46,314 nucleotides of DNA from Rhodobacter sp. NTK016B (GTDB lineage: Bacteria; Pseudomonadota; Alphaproteobacteria; Rhodobacterales; Rhodobacteraceae), in NCBI RefSeq assembly GCF_017303295.1, contig NZ_JAFKOK010000024.1, positions 1-46,314 of the forward strand, given 5' to 3'. Below are positions 15,639 to 24,025 of the stretch, in pieces (the first letter of the stretch is position 1; each line of letters begins with the position of its first letter). Under the pieces are notes generated by a model. It searched no databases. It worked only from the letters and a program-made list of their open reading frames with translations, and had not been told where the DNA came from. The translations under genes were made by a program, and so were the position numbers.

Positions 15639-18092
15639 ATGGATCTGCCCGGCCCCGCCCTTCCCATCGACCCGCTTCTGCCCGACCTGCTGGCCGCGCT
15701 GAAGGCACATGGTCAGGCCGTGCTGCAGGCCCCGCCCGGCGCGGGCAAGACCACGCGCGTGCCGCTGGCGATGCTGGGCCATGTCGAGGGGCGGATCGTC
15801 ATGCTCGAACCGCGCAGGCTGGCCGCCCGCGCCGCCGCCGAACGCATGGCGGAAACGCTGGGCGAAACGGCAGGCGGGCGCGTCGGCTACCGCGTGCGCG
15901 GCGAATCGAAGACCTCGCGCGAAACGAAGATCGAGGTCGTGACCGAGGGCATCCTCACCCGGATGATGCAATCGGACCCCGGGCTGGACGGTATCGGCGC
16001 GGTGATTTTCGACGAATTTCACGAGCGCAGCCTCAATGCCGATCTGGGCCTTGCGCTGATCCTCGAAGCGCGCGCGGCGTTGCGCGAGGATCTGCAGCTT
16101 GTGGTGATGTCGGCCACGCTCGATGCCGCCCCGGTCGCGGCACTGATGGGCGACGCGCCCTTGCTGACCGCCGAGGGGCGTGCCTTCCCGGTCGAAACCC
16201 GCTGGCTTGACACCGCGCTGCCCGCCCGCGCCCGCCTGCCCGAGGCGGCAGCCGATCTGACCCTGAAAGCGCTGTCGGAAACCGAGGGCGGCGTGCTGGT
16301 CTTCCTGCCCGGCGAAGGCGAGATCCGCCGCACCGCCGCGCTGCTCGCCCCGAAACTGCCGGGCGACGTGCATCTGCAACCGCTCTTCGGTGCCATGGCG
16401 TTCAAGGACCAGCGCACGGCGCTGACGCCCGCCACGCAGGGGCGCAAACTGGTTCTGGCCACGTCGATTGCCGAAACCTCGCTCACCATCCCCGATATCC
16501 GCGTGGTGGTCGATGCCGGACAGGCGCGTCGCGCGCGGTTCGATCCCAATTCCGGCATGGCCCGGCTGGTGACCGAACGCGTCAGCCTTGCCGAGGCCGA
16601 ACAGCGCCGGGGCCGCGCCGGGCGCGTAGCACAGGGTACTTGCTACCGGCTCTGGACCAAGGGGCAGGAAGGCGCGCTGTCTGCCTTCCCACCCGCCGAG
16701 ATCGAGACCGCCGATCTGGCCGGGCTGGCGCTGGAACTGGCTCTCTGGGGGGCGCGCGCTCTGCCTTTCCTGACCCCGCCACCCCCCGGTCCGCTGGCCG
16801 AGGCGCAAGCCCTGCTGCGCGATCTGGGCGCGCTTGACGCGCAAGACCGGATCACCCCGCATGGCAAGGGCATGGCAGCGCTGCCGCTGCACCCGAGGCT
16901 CGCGCATATGCTGCTGCGCGCGGGCAAGGGCGCCGCCCCCCTCGCCGCGCTGCTCGCTGAACGCGACATCCTGCAGGGCGCGCCCGCCGACCTGTCGCTG
17001 CGCCTGAAGGCTCTGGACGATCCCCGCGCCTATCAGCGCGACCATTCCCACCCGCTGCGCCGCGACGCGCTGGACCGGGTGAGGCAGGAAGCCAAACGCC
17101 TCGCCCGGATGGCGCCCGAGGATCAGGGCCTCGACCCAGCCGAAATGGCCGCGCTCGCCTATCCCGACCGGATCGGCCTCAGGCGCAAGGGCGACGCGCC
17201 GCGCTACCTGCTCTCGGGCGGCAAGGGGGCGGTGTTCGACCCCGCCGATCCGCTGGCACAAACCCGGCTCATCGTCGCCACCGATCTCGACGGCGATCCG
17301 CGCGAAGCCCGGATCCGGCAAGCGCTGCCGATCAGCGAGGCCTCGCTGCGCGCCCAATTCCCCGAACTGATCCACTGGCAGGACGATTGCCACTGGTCCG
17401 ACCGCGAAAACCGCGTTCAGGCGAAATCGCGCGAGAAACTGGGCGCGCTGACCCTTGCCGAACGCAATTGGAACGCCCCGCCGGATGCGCGCGCACGGGC
17501 CGCGCTCGACGGCGTCCGTGCGCTCGGTCTGGCGCAATGCGGCATGAGCCCGGCAGCAAGGCGGATGCAATCGCGCGTGACCCTGCTGCGTGCCGAGGGG
17601 GCCGACCTGCCCGATGTCTCGGACGCCGCGCTTCTTGATCGCGCCGAGGATTGGCTGCTGCCCTATCTGACGAAGGTCCGCAACGCCGAGGATCTCAAGG
17701 CCCTCGACCTGCACGAAGCGCTGCGCAACAGCCTTGACTGGGAGCAGCAACAACGCCTGGACCACCTCGCGCCGTCGCATTTCACCACGCCGCTCGATCG
17801 CCGCGTGCCGATCGACTATTCCGGCGGCCAGCCGGAAATCGCCGTGCGCCTGCAGGAAATGTTCGGCGTCACCGAACACCCGGTCATTGGCCCGCGTCGG
17901 CTGCCGCTGAAGATCACCCTGCTGTCCCCCGCGCAACGCCCGGTTCAGGTCACGACCGATCTGCCCCGCTTCTGGGACACGTCCTATGCCGATGTCCGCA
18001 AGGATATGCGCGGGCAGTATCCGCGCCACCCCTGGCCCGAAAACCCGCGCGAGGCCGACCCCACCCTGCGCGCCAAGCGCCGCGGGACCTGA
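15639..18092 (+). CDS. hrpB: ATP-dependent helicase HrpB
   Basis: A DEAH-type superfamily 2 helicase of the HrpB family. Motif I is QAPPGAGKTTRVPLAML, motif II is FDEFHERSLNADL (DEFH), motif III is VMSATLDAAPVA, and the second RecA domain has ATSIAETSLTIPDIRVVVDAG and QRRGRAGRVAQGTCYRLW. The HrpB C-terminal domain ends with GHYPRHPWPENP-like residues (RGQYPRHPWPENPREADPT). About 817 residues is normal. The cellular role of HrpB is not established. An in-frame ATG at 15621 would add six residues; 15639 is preferred on similarity of starts. Confidence 0.95.
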   Translation: MDLPGPALPIDPLLPDLLAALKAHGQAVLQAPPGAGKTTRVPLAMLGHVEGRIVMLEPRRLAARAAAERMAETLGETAGGRVGYRVRGESKTSRETKIEVVTEGILTRMMQSDPGLDGIGAVIFDEFHERSLNADLGLALILEARAALREDLQLVVMSATLDAAPVAALMGDAPLLTAEGRAFPVETRWLDTALPARARLPEAAADLTLKALSETEGGVLVFLPGEGEIRRTAALLAPKLPGDVHLQPLFGAMAFKDQRTALTPATQGRKLVLATSIAETSLTIPDIRVVVDAGQARRARFDPNSGMARLVTERVSLAEAEQRRGRAGRVAQGTCYRLWTKGQEGALSAFPPAEIETADLAGLALELALWGARALPFLTPPPPGPLAEAQALLRDLGALDAQDRITPHGKGMAALPLHPRLAHMLLRAGKGAAPLAALLAERDILQGAPADLSLRLKALDDPRAYQRDHSHPLRRDALDRVRQEAKRLARMAPEDQGLDPAEMAALAYPDRIGLRRKGDAPRYLLSGGKGAVFDPADPLAQTRLIVATDLDGDPREARIRQALPISEASLRAQFPELIHWQDDCHWSDRENRVQAKSREKLGALTLAERNWNAPPDARARAALDGVRALGLAQCGMSPAARRMQSRVTLLRAEGADLPDVSDAALLDRAEDWLLPYLTKVRNAEDLKALDLHEALRNSLDWEQQQRLDHLAPSHFTTPLDRRVPIDYSGGQPEIAVRLQEMFGVTEHPVIGPRRLPLKITLLSPAQRPVQVTTDLPRFWDTSYADVRKDMRGQYPRHPWPENPREADPTLRAKRRGT

Positions 18093-18114
18093 TCCCGGCC
18101 CCGGCGCTGCGAAT

Positions 18115-18190
18115 GAGTATTTGAAGCAAAGTGAAGGGCATTTGAATCAAATTGTCCCGACCTCGCCCTTTCACTTTGTCACAAATACTC
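18115..18190. repeat. Dispersed inverted-repeat element, copy C (best preserved)
   Basis: The 76-base element lies between the convergent hrpB and UbiH-type genes. The left arm GAGTATTTGAAGCAAAGTG-AAGGG (18115-18138) is matched by the reverse complement of the right arm at 18166-18190 (GAGTATTTGTGACAAAGTG-AAAGGG). The centre contains TTTGAATCAAATTGTCC (18141-18157), also found in copy A. Related single arms occur at 22881, 39021 and 43404. Each arm follows the gene it points away from, like a 3'-end-associated repeat. Confidence 0.75.
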
Positions 18191-18212
18191 GCGGGGGTGA
18201 GGCGCGCACCGC

Positions 18213-18236
18213 CGAGGGGGCGGCAGCCCCCTTCTG
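18213..18236. terminator. Hairpin terminator between hrpB and the UbiH-type gene
   Basis: GGGGGC (216-221 of the 18,000s) pairs with GCCCCC (226-231) around GGCA, extended by an A-T pair, and followed by TTCT on the + strand. It directly abuts the stop of the leftward hydroxylase gene. Confidence 0.65.
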
Positions 18237-19463
18237 TCAGATCCGCTCGCCCTGCATCAGTTTCGGCGTCGCGGCGTTCAGCCCCGCCGCCTCGCGGATG
18301 AAATGGCGTCGCAGCGGGGCCAGCGCGTTCACCGCCCCCATTCCGAGTCCCCGCACCGCTTCGAGCAGGGGATTCCCATTCGAGAACAGCGTGTTGACCG
18401 CGTCCATGCCCAGCGCCATCCGCGTCACGTCGAAGCGCCGCCATTCCTGATAGCGTTCCAGAACGTCGGGCGCGGCGATATCCTCGCCGCGGCGGGTGGC
18501 CAGCGTCAGCACCTCGGCCAGCGCCGCGACGTCGCGCAGGCCGAGGTTCAGCCCCTGCCCGGCGATCGGATGCACGCCATGCGCGGCGTCGCCCACCAGC
18601 GCCAGCCGCTCGGCCACGAAGCGTTCGGCCATGGTCAGCCGCAGCGGATAGGCAAAGCGCTTGCCCGCCAGCGCGATCTCGCCCAGGAAATCGCCGAAGC
18701 GCGGTTTGAGAACCTCGAGATATTCCGCCTCGCCCAGTTTCTGGATCGCTTCGGCTGTGGCGCGGCGTTCGGACCAGACGATCGAGCTGCGATGGCCCGG
18801 CAGCGGCAGGATCGCCAGCGGGCCGGGCGGCATGAAGAACTGATGCGCGATGCCTTCGTGGGGGCGCTCATGCTCGATGGCGCAGACCAACGCGGTCTGT
18901 CCGTAATCGTGCCCCCAGCGCGAAATGCCCGCGCGCGCGGCGACCGCCGAATCGCGCCCGTCGCAGCCCACCAACACCCGGCCCGTCAGCCGCCGCCCGT
19001 CTTCGAGCATCACCGCAGCGCAGCCGTCGCCTGTCTCTTGCGCGACTACGCGGGCGCCTGAGATCAGGGTGATCCGCGGCTCGGCCTTCATCGCGTCGAG
19101 GAAAGCGGCATAAAGATGCCGGTCTTCGAGCATCTGGCCCATCGGGCCTTCCTCGATCTCGGCCGCATCGAAGCCCAGCATCAGCGGCGAAGCGCCGCGC
19201 CCGGCATGGCCCTGACTGGCGCGGATGCCGAGGATCGGCTGCGCTTTGTCCCTGAGCCCGCGCCACAGGCCCAGAGCCCCGAGCACGCGGACCGACGCGA
19301 TGGCCAGCGCATAGGCGCGTCCGTCGAAGGTTTCCTCGGCCCGGCTGGTTTCCGGGCGTGCGTCGATCACCGCGACGCTGAGCCCGCCCTGTGCCAGCGC
19401 CAGCGCCAAAGCCGGGCCGTTCAGCCCGCCGCCCACGATGAGAATATCGGCATCCTGTGTCAT
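18237..19463 (-). CDS. UbiH/COQ6-family FAD-dependent monooxygenase (ubiquinone biosynthesis)
   Basis: A 408-residue flavin hydroxylase. ADILIVGGGLNGPALALALA is the FAD dinucleotide-binding GxGxxG motif, VLVGCDGRDSAVAARAGI is the DG motif and ALVGDAAHGVHPIAGQGLNL is the GD motif with the HPxxGQG signature of the UbiH/UbiF/COQ6 group. These enzymes hydroxylate the ubiquinone ring at C5, C6 or C1; which position cannot be told from one sequence, so no symbol is given. It is divergent from the amidase, with 82 bases between starts carrying a nine-base inverted repeat. Confidence 0.92.
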   Translation of the reverse strand: MTQDADILIVGGGLNGPALALALAQGGLSVAVIDARPETSRAEETFDGRAYALAIASVRVLGALGLWRGLRDKAQPILGIRASQGHAGRGASPLMLGFDAAEIEEGPMGQMLEDRHLYAAFLDAMKAEPRITLISGARVVAQETGDGCAAVMLEDGRRLTGRVLVGCDGRDSAVAARAGISRWGHDYGQTALVCAIEHERPHEGIAHQFFMPPGPLAILPLPGHRSSIVWSERRATAEAIQKLGEAEYLEVLKPRFGDFLGEIALAGKRFAYPLRLTMAERFVAERLALVGDAAHGVHPIAGQGLNLGLRDVAALAEVLTLATRRGEDIAAPDVLERYQEWRRFDVTRMALGMDAVNTLFSNGNPLLEAVRGLGMGAVNALAPLRRHFIREAAGLNAATPKLMQGERI

Positions 19464-19475
19464 GGCGCCAAACTA

Positions 19476-19538
19476 CTCCTGCCGCCGGGATTGTCCATGC
19501 GACACGCGCGCGGTAGCGTTCGGGCGCAACGGCAGGAG
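19476..19538. promoter_or_regulatory. Inverted repeat formed by the ribosome binding sites of two divergent genes
   Basis: CTCCTGCCG (19476-19484) and CGGCAGGAG (19530-19538) are a perfect nine-base inverted repeat in the divergent spacer. Each half includes the AGGAG of its gene. It may be only a shared Shine-Dalgarno context, or part of an operator. Confidence 0.3.
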
Positions 19539-19545
19539 CATGGGC

Positions 19546-20880
19546 ATGAGCGAAACCTGGCGCAAGATGAGCGCGGCGGCACTGGGACGCGGTATCGACG
19601 CGGGCGAGATCTGCCCGCTGGACCTGACCGAGAGCTTTCTCGACGCGATCGAGGCGCATCCGCATCGCGACCGGATCTACACCCAGACCATGCGCCTGCA
19701 CGCGCTGGAAATCGCGGCGGCGGCGCGGGCGCGGGCCAAATCCGGGCAAAGACGCGGGCCACTGGATGGCGTTCCGGTCAGCTGGAAGGACCTGTTCGAC
19801 ACCGCCAATGTCCCGACCGAAGCGGGCAGCCTGTTGCTGAAAGGCCGGATGCCGGCGCGCGATGCGCTGGTCGTCGATCGCCTGACCGAGGCGGGCCTGC
19901 CGCCTTTGGGCAAGACGCATATGACCGAACTGGCCTTTTCCGGGCTGGGCCTGAACCCGGTGACGCAGACGCCGCCGCTGATCCACGATCCCGCACGGGT
20001 GCCGGGGGGCTCGTCCTCGGGCGCGGCGGCGTCGATTGCCTGGGATCTGGCGCCGCTCGCCATCGGGTCGGACACCGGCGGCTCGGTGCGGGTTCCGGCG
20101 GCGTGGAACGATCTGGTGGGGCTGAAGACCACCGCCGGGCGCATCCCGCTCACCGGCTGCGTACCTTTGGCCGAACGCTTCGACACCGTCGGGCCGCTTG
20201 CCCGCACTGTCGAGGACGCGGCGCTGGCCTTCTCGCTTCTGGATGGCAGCGCGCCGGTCGATCTGCGCGGCGCAGCGCTGGGCGGCCTGCGGCTTCTGGT
20301 GCTGGAATCGGTGGCCTTCGACGACATCCATCCGGCCCCCGCCGAAGGGTTTGACGCCGCGCTTGACGCCTTCGGCAAGGCGGGCGCCGTGATCGACCAC
20401 GCAAAGATCCCTGCGGTGGACGAGGCGATGACGCTGGCGGGGATTCTCTATACCTCGGAATGCTACGGCATCTGGGGCGAAACGATCGAACTGACCCCCG
20501 ACGTGATGTTCCCGCCCGTCCGCGACAGGTTCCGCGCAGGCGCCGCACATAACGCGTCCGATTACGTGGCCGGGTGGCGGCGGCTTGAGCGGCTGCGCGC
20601 GGAATGGCACGCGGCGGTCGCGGGCTATGACGCGGTGTTGATCCCCTCGGTCCCCAATGTGCCGCCGCTGATCGACGATCTGATGGCCGATCTGGATCTC
20701 TTCGCGTCGGAAAACCTGATGGCGCTGCGCAACACGCGGATCGGCAACCTGATGGGCCTTTGCGCGCTGACGCTGCCGACGGGCGTCGCCTCGGCCGGTG
20801 TCATGCTGATGGCCGGACCGGGTGACGAGGCGCGGCTTCTGCGCGTGGGTGCTGCGGCAGAGGCGGCCTTGGGTCTCTGA
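19546..20880 (+). CDS. Amidase (amidase signature family)
   Basis: A 444-residue amidase-signature enzyme. The catalytic lysine lies in PVSWKDLFDT. The cis-Ser and nucleophile Ser are in GGSSSGAAASIAWD and IGSDTGGSVRVPAAW, the GGSSSG signature of the GatA/amidase group. No gatB or gatC is adjacent, so it is more likely a stand-alone amide hydrolase than part of the tRNA amidotransferase; the substrate is unknown. AGGAG (19534-19538) is seven bases from ATG 19546 and too close to ATG 19540, which decides the start. Confidence 0.9.
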   Translation: MSETWRKMSAAALGRGIDAGEICPLDLTESFLDAIEAHPHRDRIYTQTMRLHALEIAAAARARAKSGQRRGPLDGVPVSWKDLFDTANVPTEAGSLLLKGRMPARDALVVDRLTEAGLPPLGKTHMTELAFSGLGLNPVTQTPPLIHDPARVPGGSSSGAAASIAWDLAPLAIGSDTGGSVRVPAAWNDLVGLKTTAGRIPLTGCVPLAERFDTVGPLARTVEDAALAFSLLDGSAPVDLRGAALGGLRLLVLESVAFDDIHPAPAEGFDAALDAFGKAGAVIDHAKIPAVDEAMTLAGILYTSECYGIWGETIELTPDVMFPPVRDRFRAGAAHNASDYVAGWRRLERLRAEWHAAVAGYDAVLIPSVPNVPPLIDDLMADLDLFASENLMALRNTRIGNLMGLCALTLPTGVASAGVMLMAGPGDEARLLRVGAAAEAALGL

Positions 20881-21210
20881 CCCGCCGCCTCTGATGCTTG
20901 TTCGTCGTAGAACCCGGCGCCGCGACAGCGCGTACCGGGTGCCGGAGACAGGCGAGCCGTTCGCCCTCTTGCGAGGTGCCGGTCACTCGATCCCGTTGGC
21001 CCGCTGCAAGGCAGGGATACAGGCGGTGATTGCCCCAGCAGGGCCAACACAACGGGCCAGCAACAGGGTGAGCAGAACGACGCGCATGAATGACCTTGCC
21101 ACCCGGCGGGGTAGCGATTGCGCCCGCGCGCCGTCAATGTGACGATAAGGCCGCCGCCGACCGACAGCGCGCGGCACAGCTTCCCGCAGTCAGGACAAGG
21201 GACCGAAATC
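20881..21210. other. 330-base spacer between amidase and cupin, no firm gene
   Basis: I see no convincing gene. On the minus strand an ATG at 21087, preceded by AAGG, opens a 34-codon frame (to 20983) beginning MRVVLLTLLLARCVGPAGA, which resembles a signal peptide; the rest is short and without family resemblance. It could be a degenerate exported peptide or chance. Confidence 0.35.
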
Positions 21211-21606
21211 ATGGACATCACCCGCGCAAGCGATATCCAGAGCAAACAAGGGCCGTCCGACTGGTTCACCGGCTCGGTTCAGGTCGCCGCCCTGTTCAAC
21301 CCGCACGATGCCGCGCGGGTTCAGGGTGCCAATGTCACCTTCCAGCCCGGCGCGCGCACCGCATGGCACAGCCACCCGCTGGGCCAGACGCTGATCGTCG
21401 TGTCCGGCATCGGCCGTGTGCAGCGCTGGGGCGGTCCGGTTCAGGAAATCCGCCCCGGCGACGTGGTGTGGTTTGCGCCCGGTGAAAAGCACTGGCACGG
21501 CGCCGCCGCCGATACGGCGATGACGCATACCGCGATCCACGAGGTGAAGGACGGCAAATCCGTCGACTGGATGGAACCCGTTACCGACGCGCAATACGAC
21601 GGCTGA
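21211..21606 (+). CDS. Small cupin protein, mandelonitrile-lyase-like
   Basis: A 131-residue single-domain cupin. Motif 1 is [21 protein letters not shown], with the metal ligands His-x-His and Gln where most cupins have Glu. Motif 2 is [18 protein letters not shown] with the third histidine. The three-His-one-Gln site is that of the manganese cupins related to bacterial hydroxynitrile lyases and to the cupin partner of carboxymuconolactone-decarboxylase-type proteins. Its actual reaction is not known. AAGGGA lies upstream of the ATG. It converges on aroC with only 15 bases between stops. Confidence 0.88.
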   Translation: MDITRASDIQSKQGPSDWFTGSVQVAALFNPHDAARVQGANVTFQPGARTAWHSHPLGQTLIVVSGIGRVQRWGGPVQEIRPGDVVWFAPGEKHWHGAAADTAMTHTAIHEVKDGKSVDWMEPVTDAQYDG

Positions 21607-21621
21607 GCGGCGCGCGCAGCG

Positions 21622-22728
21622 TTAGCCGATGCGCCCGCGCGGCCCCTCGCCCACCTGCGCGCGGTGCAACAGGATCTGGTCAAGCAGCACGCAAGCCATC
21701 ATCGCCTCGCCCACCGGCACAGCGCGGATTCCGACGCAGGGATCGTGGCGCCCCTTGGTGACCACATCGGTGCTTTCCCCGTCGATGGTAACCGACTGGC
21801 GCGATTGCAGGATCGACGAGGTCGGCTTGACCGCGAACCGCACCACCACGTCCTGCCCGGTCGAGATACCGCCCAGCACCCCGCCCGCATGGTTCGAGCC
21901 ATAGACAAGCTGGCCGTCCTCGCCGATGCGGATCTCGTCGGCATTCTCGACCCCCGTCAGCGCGGCGGCGCCGAAGCCCGCGCCGATCTCGACCCCCTTG
22001 ACCGCGTTGATCGTCATCATCGCCGCCGCCAGCTCAGAATCGAGCTTGGCATAGATCGGCGCGCCGATCCCGGCGGGCAGCCCCTGCGCGACCACCTCGA
22101 TCGTCGCCCCGACCGAATTGCCTTGCTTGCGCAAAGCGTCGAGGTCCTCGGCCCACAGCGCGGCGGTCCCGGCATCGGGGCACCAGAACGGGTTCTCGCC
22201 GATCACCGACAGGTCCAGCCGCGCCCGGTCGATGCCGCGCGGCCCCATCTGCACCATGTAGCCGGTGATCGACAGATCCGGCACCAGCGTGGCCAGAACC
22301 TGCCGCGCGACACCCGCCGCCGCGACCCGCGCTGCCGTCTCGCGGGCCGAGGACCGCCCGCCGCCACGCGGATCGCGCAGGCCGTATTTCTGGTAATAGG
22401 TGATGTCGGCATGGCCGGGCCGGAAAGTCCGCGCGATCTCGCCGTAATCCTTCGAGCGCTGATCGGTGTTGCGGATCATCAGCTGGATCGGCGTTCCCGT
22501 CGTGCGCCCCTCATAGACGCCCGACAGGATCTCGACCGCATCGGCCTCGCGCCGCTGGGTGGTGTATTTGTTCTGGCCGGGCTTGCGCTTGTCGAGCCAC
22601 GGCTGGATATCCGCCTCGCTCAGCGCGATGCCCGGCGGGCAGCCATCGACCGTGGCGCCCAAAGCGGGCCCGTGGGATTCGCCCCAGGTGGTGACGCGGA
22701 AAAGATGACCGAACGTGTTGAACGACAT
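21622..22728 (-). CDS. aroC: Chorismate synthase
   Basis: AroC makes chorismate from EPSP, the last step of the shikimate pathway, using reduced FMN. The three family signatures are present: [19 protein letters not shown] near the start, [39 protein letters not shown]-like text in the middle, and [17 protein letters not shown] near the end. The 368-residue length is normal. GGGAG precedes the ATG. There is no obvious operon partner; dapA lies 304 bases upstream on the same strand behind a repeat arm and hairpins. Confidence 0.97.
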   Translation of the reverse strand: MSFNTFGHLFRVTTWGESHGPALGATVDGCPPGIALSEADIQPWLDKRKPGQNKYTTQRREADAVEILSGVYEGRTTGTPIQLMIRNTDQRSKDYGEIARTFRPGHADITYYQKYGLRDPRGGGRSSARETAARVAAAGVARQVLATLVPDLSITGYMVQMGPRGIDRARLDLSVIGENPFWCPDAGTAALWAEDLDALRKQGNSVGATIEVVAQGLPAGIGAPIYAKLDSELAAAMMTINAVKGVEIGAGFGAAALTGVENADEIRIGEDGQLVYGSNHAGGVLGGISTGQDVVVRFAVKPTSSILQSRQSVTIDGESTDVVTKGRHDPCVGIRAVPVGEAMMACVLLDQILLHRAQVGEGPRGRIG

Positions 22729-22880
22729 GGCGGCTCCCTCAGATCCGCCCCGGTCTAGCCTCGGGGCCAGTCTGGCTCAAGGGTGAAACGGGCCGCGCGG
22801 CGGTCTCGACCGCCCCCCTGACACGCGAAATCCCAAGGCAAGGCCAAAGGCGACGCCCCACCCGCTCTTCTCACCCGCGC

Positions 22881-22905
22881 CCCTTTCACTTTGTCGCAAA
22901 TACTC
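22881..22905 (-). repeat. Single arm of the dispersed repeat family (copy D)
   Basis: Read on the minus strand it is GAGTATTTGCGACAAAGTG followed by AAAGGG, differing by one base from the right arm of copy C. It is downstream of dapA in the direction of transcription, after a hairpin and an ACCCCCGTG lead-in. Confidence 0.65.
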
Positions 22906-22914
22906 CACGGGGGT

Positions 22915-22935
22915 CCGGGGGTGTGAAACCCCCGG
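22915..22935. terminator. GC-rich hairpin next to the repeat arm
   Basis: CCGGGGGT (22915-22922) pairs with ACCCCCGG (22928-22935) around GTGAA. It precedes the repeat arm when read in the dapA direction, the same order as at the ends of trpS and cobJ. Confidence 0.45.
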
Positions 22936-22979
22936 TCCATCGCCCTGACACCGCACCGCGCCCCTCCCTGACACGCCAC

Positions 22980-22999
22980 AGGGCCGCATGCGCGGCCCT
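22980..22999 (-). terminator. Hairpin after dapA
   Basis: AGGGCCGC (22980-22987) pairs with GCGGCCCT (22992-22999) around ATGC, 34 bases past the dapA stop. No U-tract is present on the minus strand, so it may stop transcription poorly or protect the 3' end. Confidence 0.45.
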
Positions 23000-23032
23000 G
23001 TTCCGTATCACGATGTCTGCGCTGTCACGCGG

Positions 23033-23908
23033 TCAGTTCAGCAGCCCGGCATGGCGCATCGCCGCGTCGATGGTGGCGGCGGTCTTTTCGGTCACGCCGA
23101 GGATCGGCAGCCGCACCTCGTTCTCGCAGCGACCGAGCCGCGACAGGGCGTATTTCGCGCCCGCCAACCCCGGTTCGAGGAAGATCGCCACATGCAGCGG
23201 CATCAGGCGGTCCTGATAGCTCAGCGCCTTGTGGTAATCGCCCGCCAGCGTCGCTTCCTGGAACTCGGCGCAGAGCTTGGGCGCCACGTTTGCGGTGACC
23301 GAGATACAGCCCACACCGCCATGCGCATTGAAGCCCAGCGCGGTGGCGTCCTCGCCCGAGAGCTGGATGAACTCCGCGCCGCAGCTCTGGCGCTGCATCG
23401 ACACGCGCTCAAGCTTGCCGGTCGCGTCCTTGACGCCGACGATGCGCGGCAGCTTGGCCAGTTCGCCCATGGTTTCAGGCGACATATCGACGACCGAACG
23501 GCCGGGGATGTTGTAGATGATGATCGGCAGGTCGCAGGCATCGTGCAGCGCGCGGTAATGCGCGATCAGCCCGGCCTGGGTCGGCTTGTTGTAATAGGGC
23601 GTCACGATCAGCGCGCCATCGGCACCGACGCTTTCGGCATGTTTCATCAGGCGGATCGCTTCGGTCGTGTTGTTCGACCCGGCGCCGGCGATCACGGGCA
23701 CGCGGCCCTTCACGCATTTGACGACGAATTCCACGACCTGTTCATGCTCGATATGCGTCAGCGTCGGGCTTTCGCCGGTGGTCCCCACGGGGACAAGCCC
23801 GTGCGATCCTTCCGCGATATGCCATTCGACCAACGCCTCGAGCGCCTCGTAATCGACCGCGCCGTTGCGGAACGGCGTGACCAAAGCGGGAAGCGAACCC
23901 CGGAACAT
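23033..23908 (-). CDS. dapA: 4-hydroxy-tetrahydrodipicolinate synthase
   Basis: DapA condenses pyruvate with aspartate semialdehyde, the first committed step to lysine and diaminopimelate. The 291-residue protein has [14 protein letters not shown] with the catalytic threonines 43-44, Tyr132 in [14 protein letters not shown] and the Schiff-base Lys160 in [10 protein letters not shown]. Length is standard. It is divergent from the lytic transglycosylase gene with 117 bases between starts; both serve the cell wall. Confidence 0.97.
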   Translation of the reverse strand: MFRGSLPALVTPFRNGAVDYEALEALVEWHIAEGSHGLVPVGTTGESPTLTHIEHEQVVEFVVKCVKGRVPVIAGAGSNNTTEAIRLMKHAESVGADGALIVTPYYNKPTQAGLIAHYRALHDACDLPIIIYNIPGRSVVDMSPETMGELAKLPRIVGVKDATGKLERVSMQRQSCGAEFIQLSGEDATALGFNAHGGVGCISVTANVAPKLCAEFQEATLAGDYHKALSYQDRLMPLHVAIFLEPGLAGAKYALSRLGRCENEVRLPILGVTEKTAATIDAAMRHAGLLN

Positions 23909-23970
23909 GTGCGACTCCTCTTGGCGGCCTGCGCCTGCGGCCGGTCGGTGTGACCTGACCCCTTTGTGTG

Positions 23971-23998
23971 TTGCGCAAGCGTGCTAGGCGACTAGACT
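23971..23998 (+). promoter_or_regulatory. Possible sigma-70 promoter for the lytic transglycosylase gene
   Basis: TTGCGC (23971-23976) and TAGACT (23993-23998) are separated by 16 bases, 28 bases before the ATG at 24026. The match to TTGACA/TATAAT is moderate. Confidence 0.3.
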
Positions 23999-24025
23999 CT
24001 CCCGAAGACCTTTTCAAGAGCCAGC

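Larger units (their letters stand above)
22729..23032. other. 304-base spacer between dapA and aroC with repeats and hairpins
   Basis: No gene is seen. It holds a single arm of the dispersed repeat family (22881-22905), two GC-rich hairpins downstream of dapA, and three copies of a short CCCTGACAC motif (near 22817, 22943 and 22967). The promoter of aroC should lie in its left part. Confidence 0.6.

Noticed and set aside
14343-18029. A 1228-codon minus-strand open frame opposite the hydrolase and hrpB
   Set aside because: It runs across three real genes, has shadow composition, and hrpB motifs on the plus strand are unmistakable.
19540-19542. ATG 19540 as the amidase start
   Set aside because: It is one base from AGGAG, too close for initiation; ATG 19546 has normal spacing.
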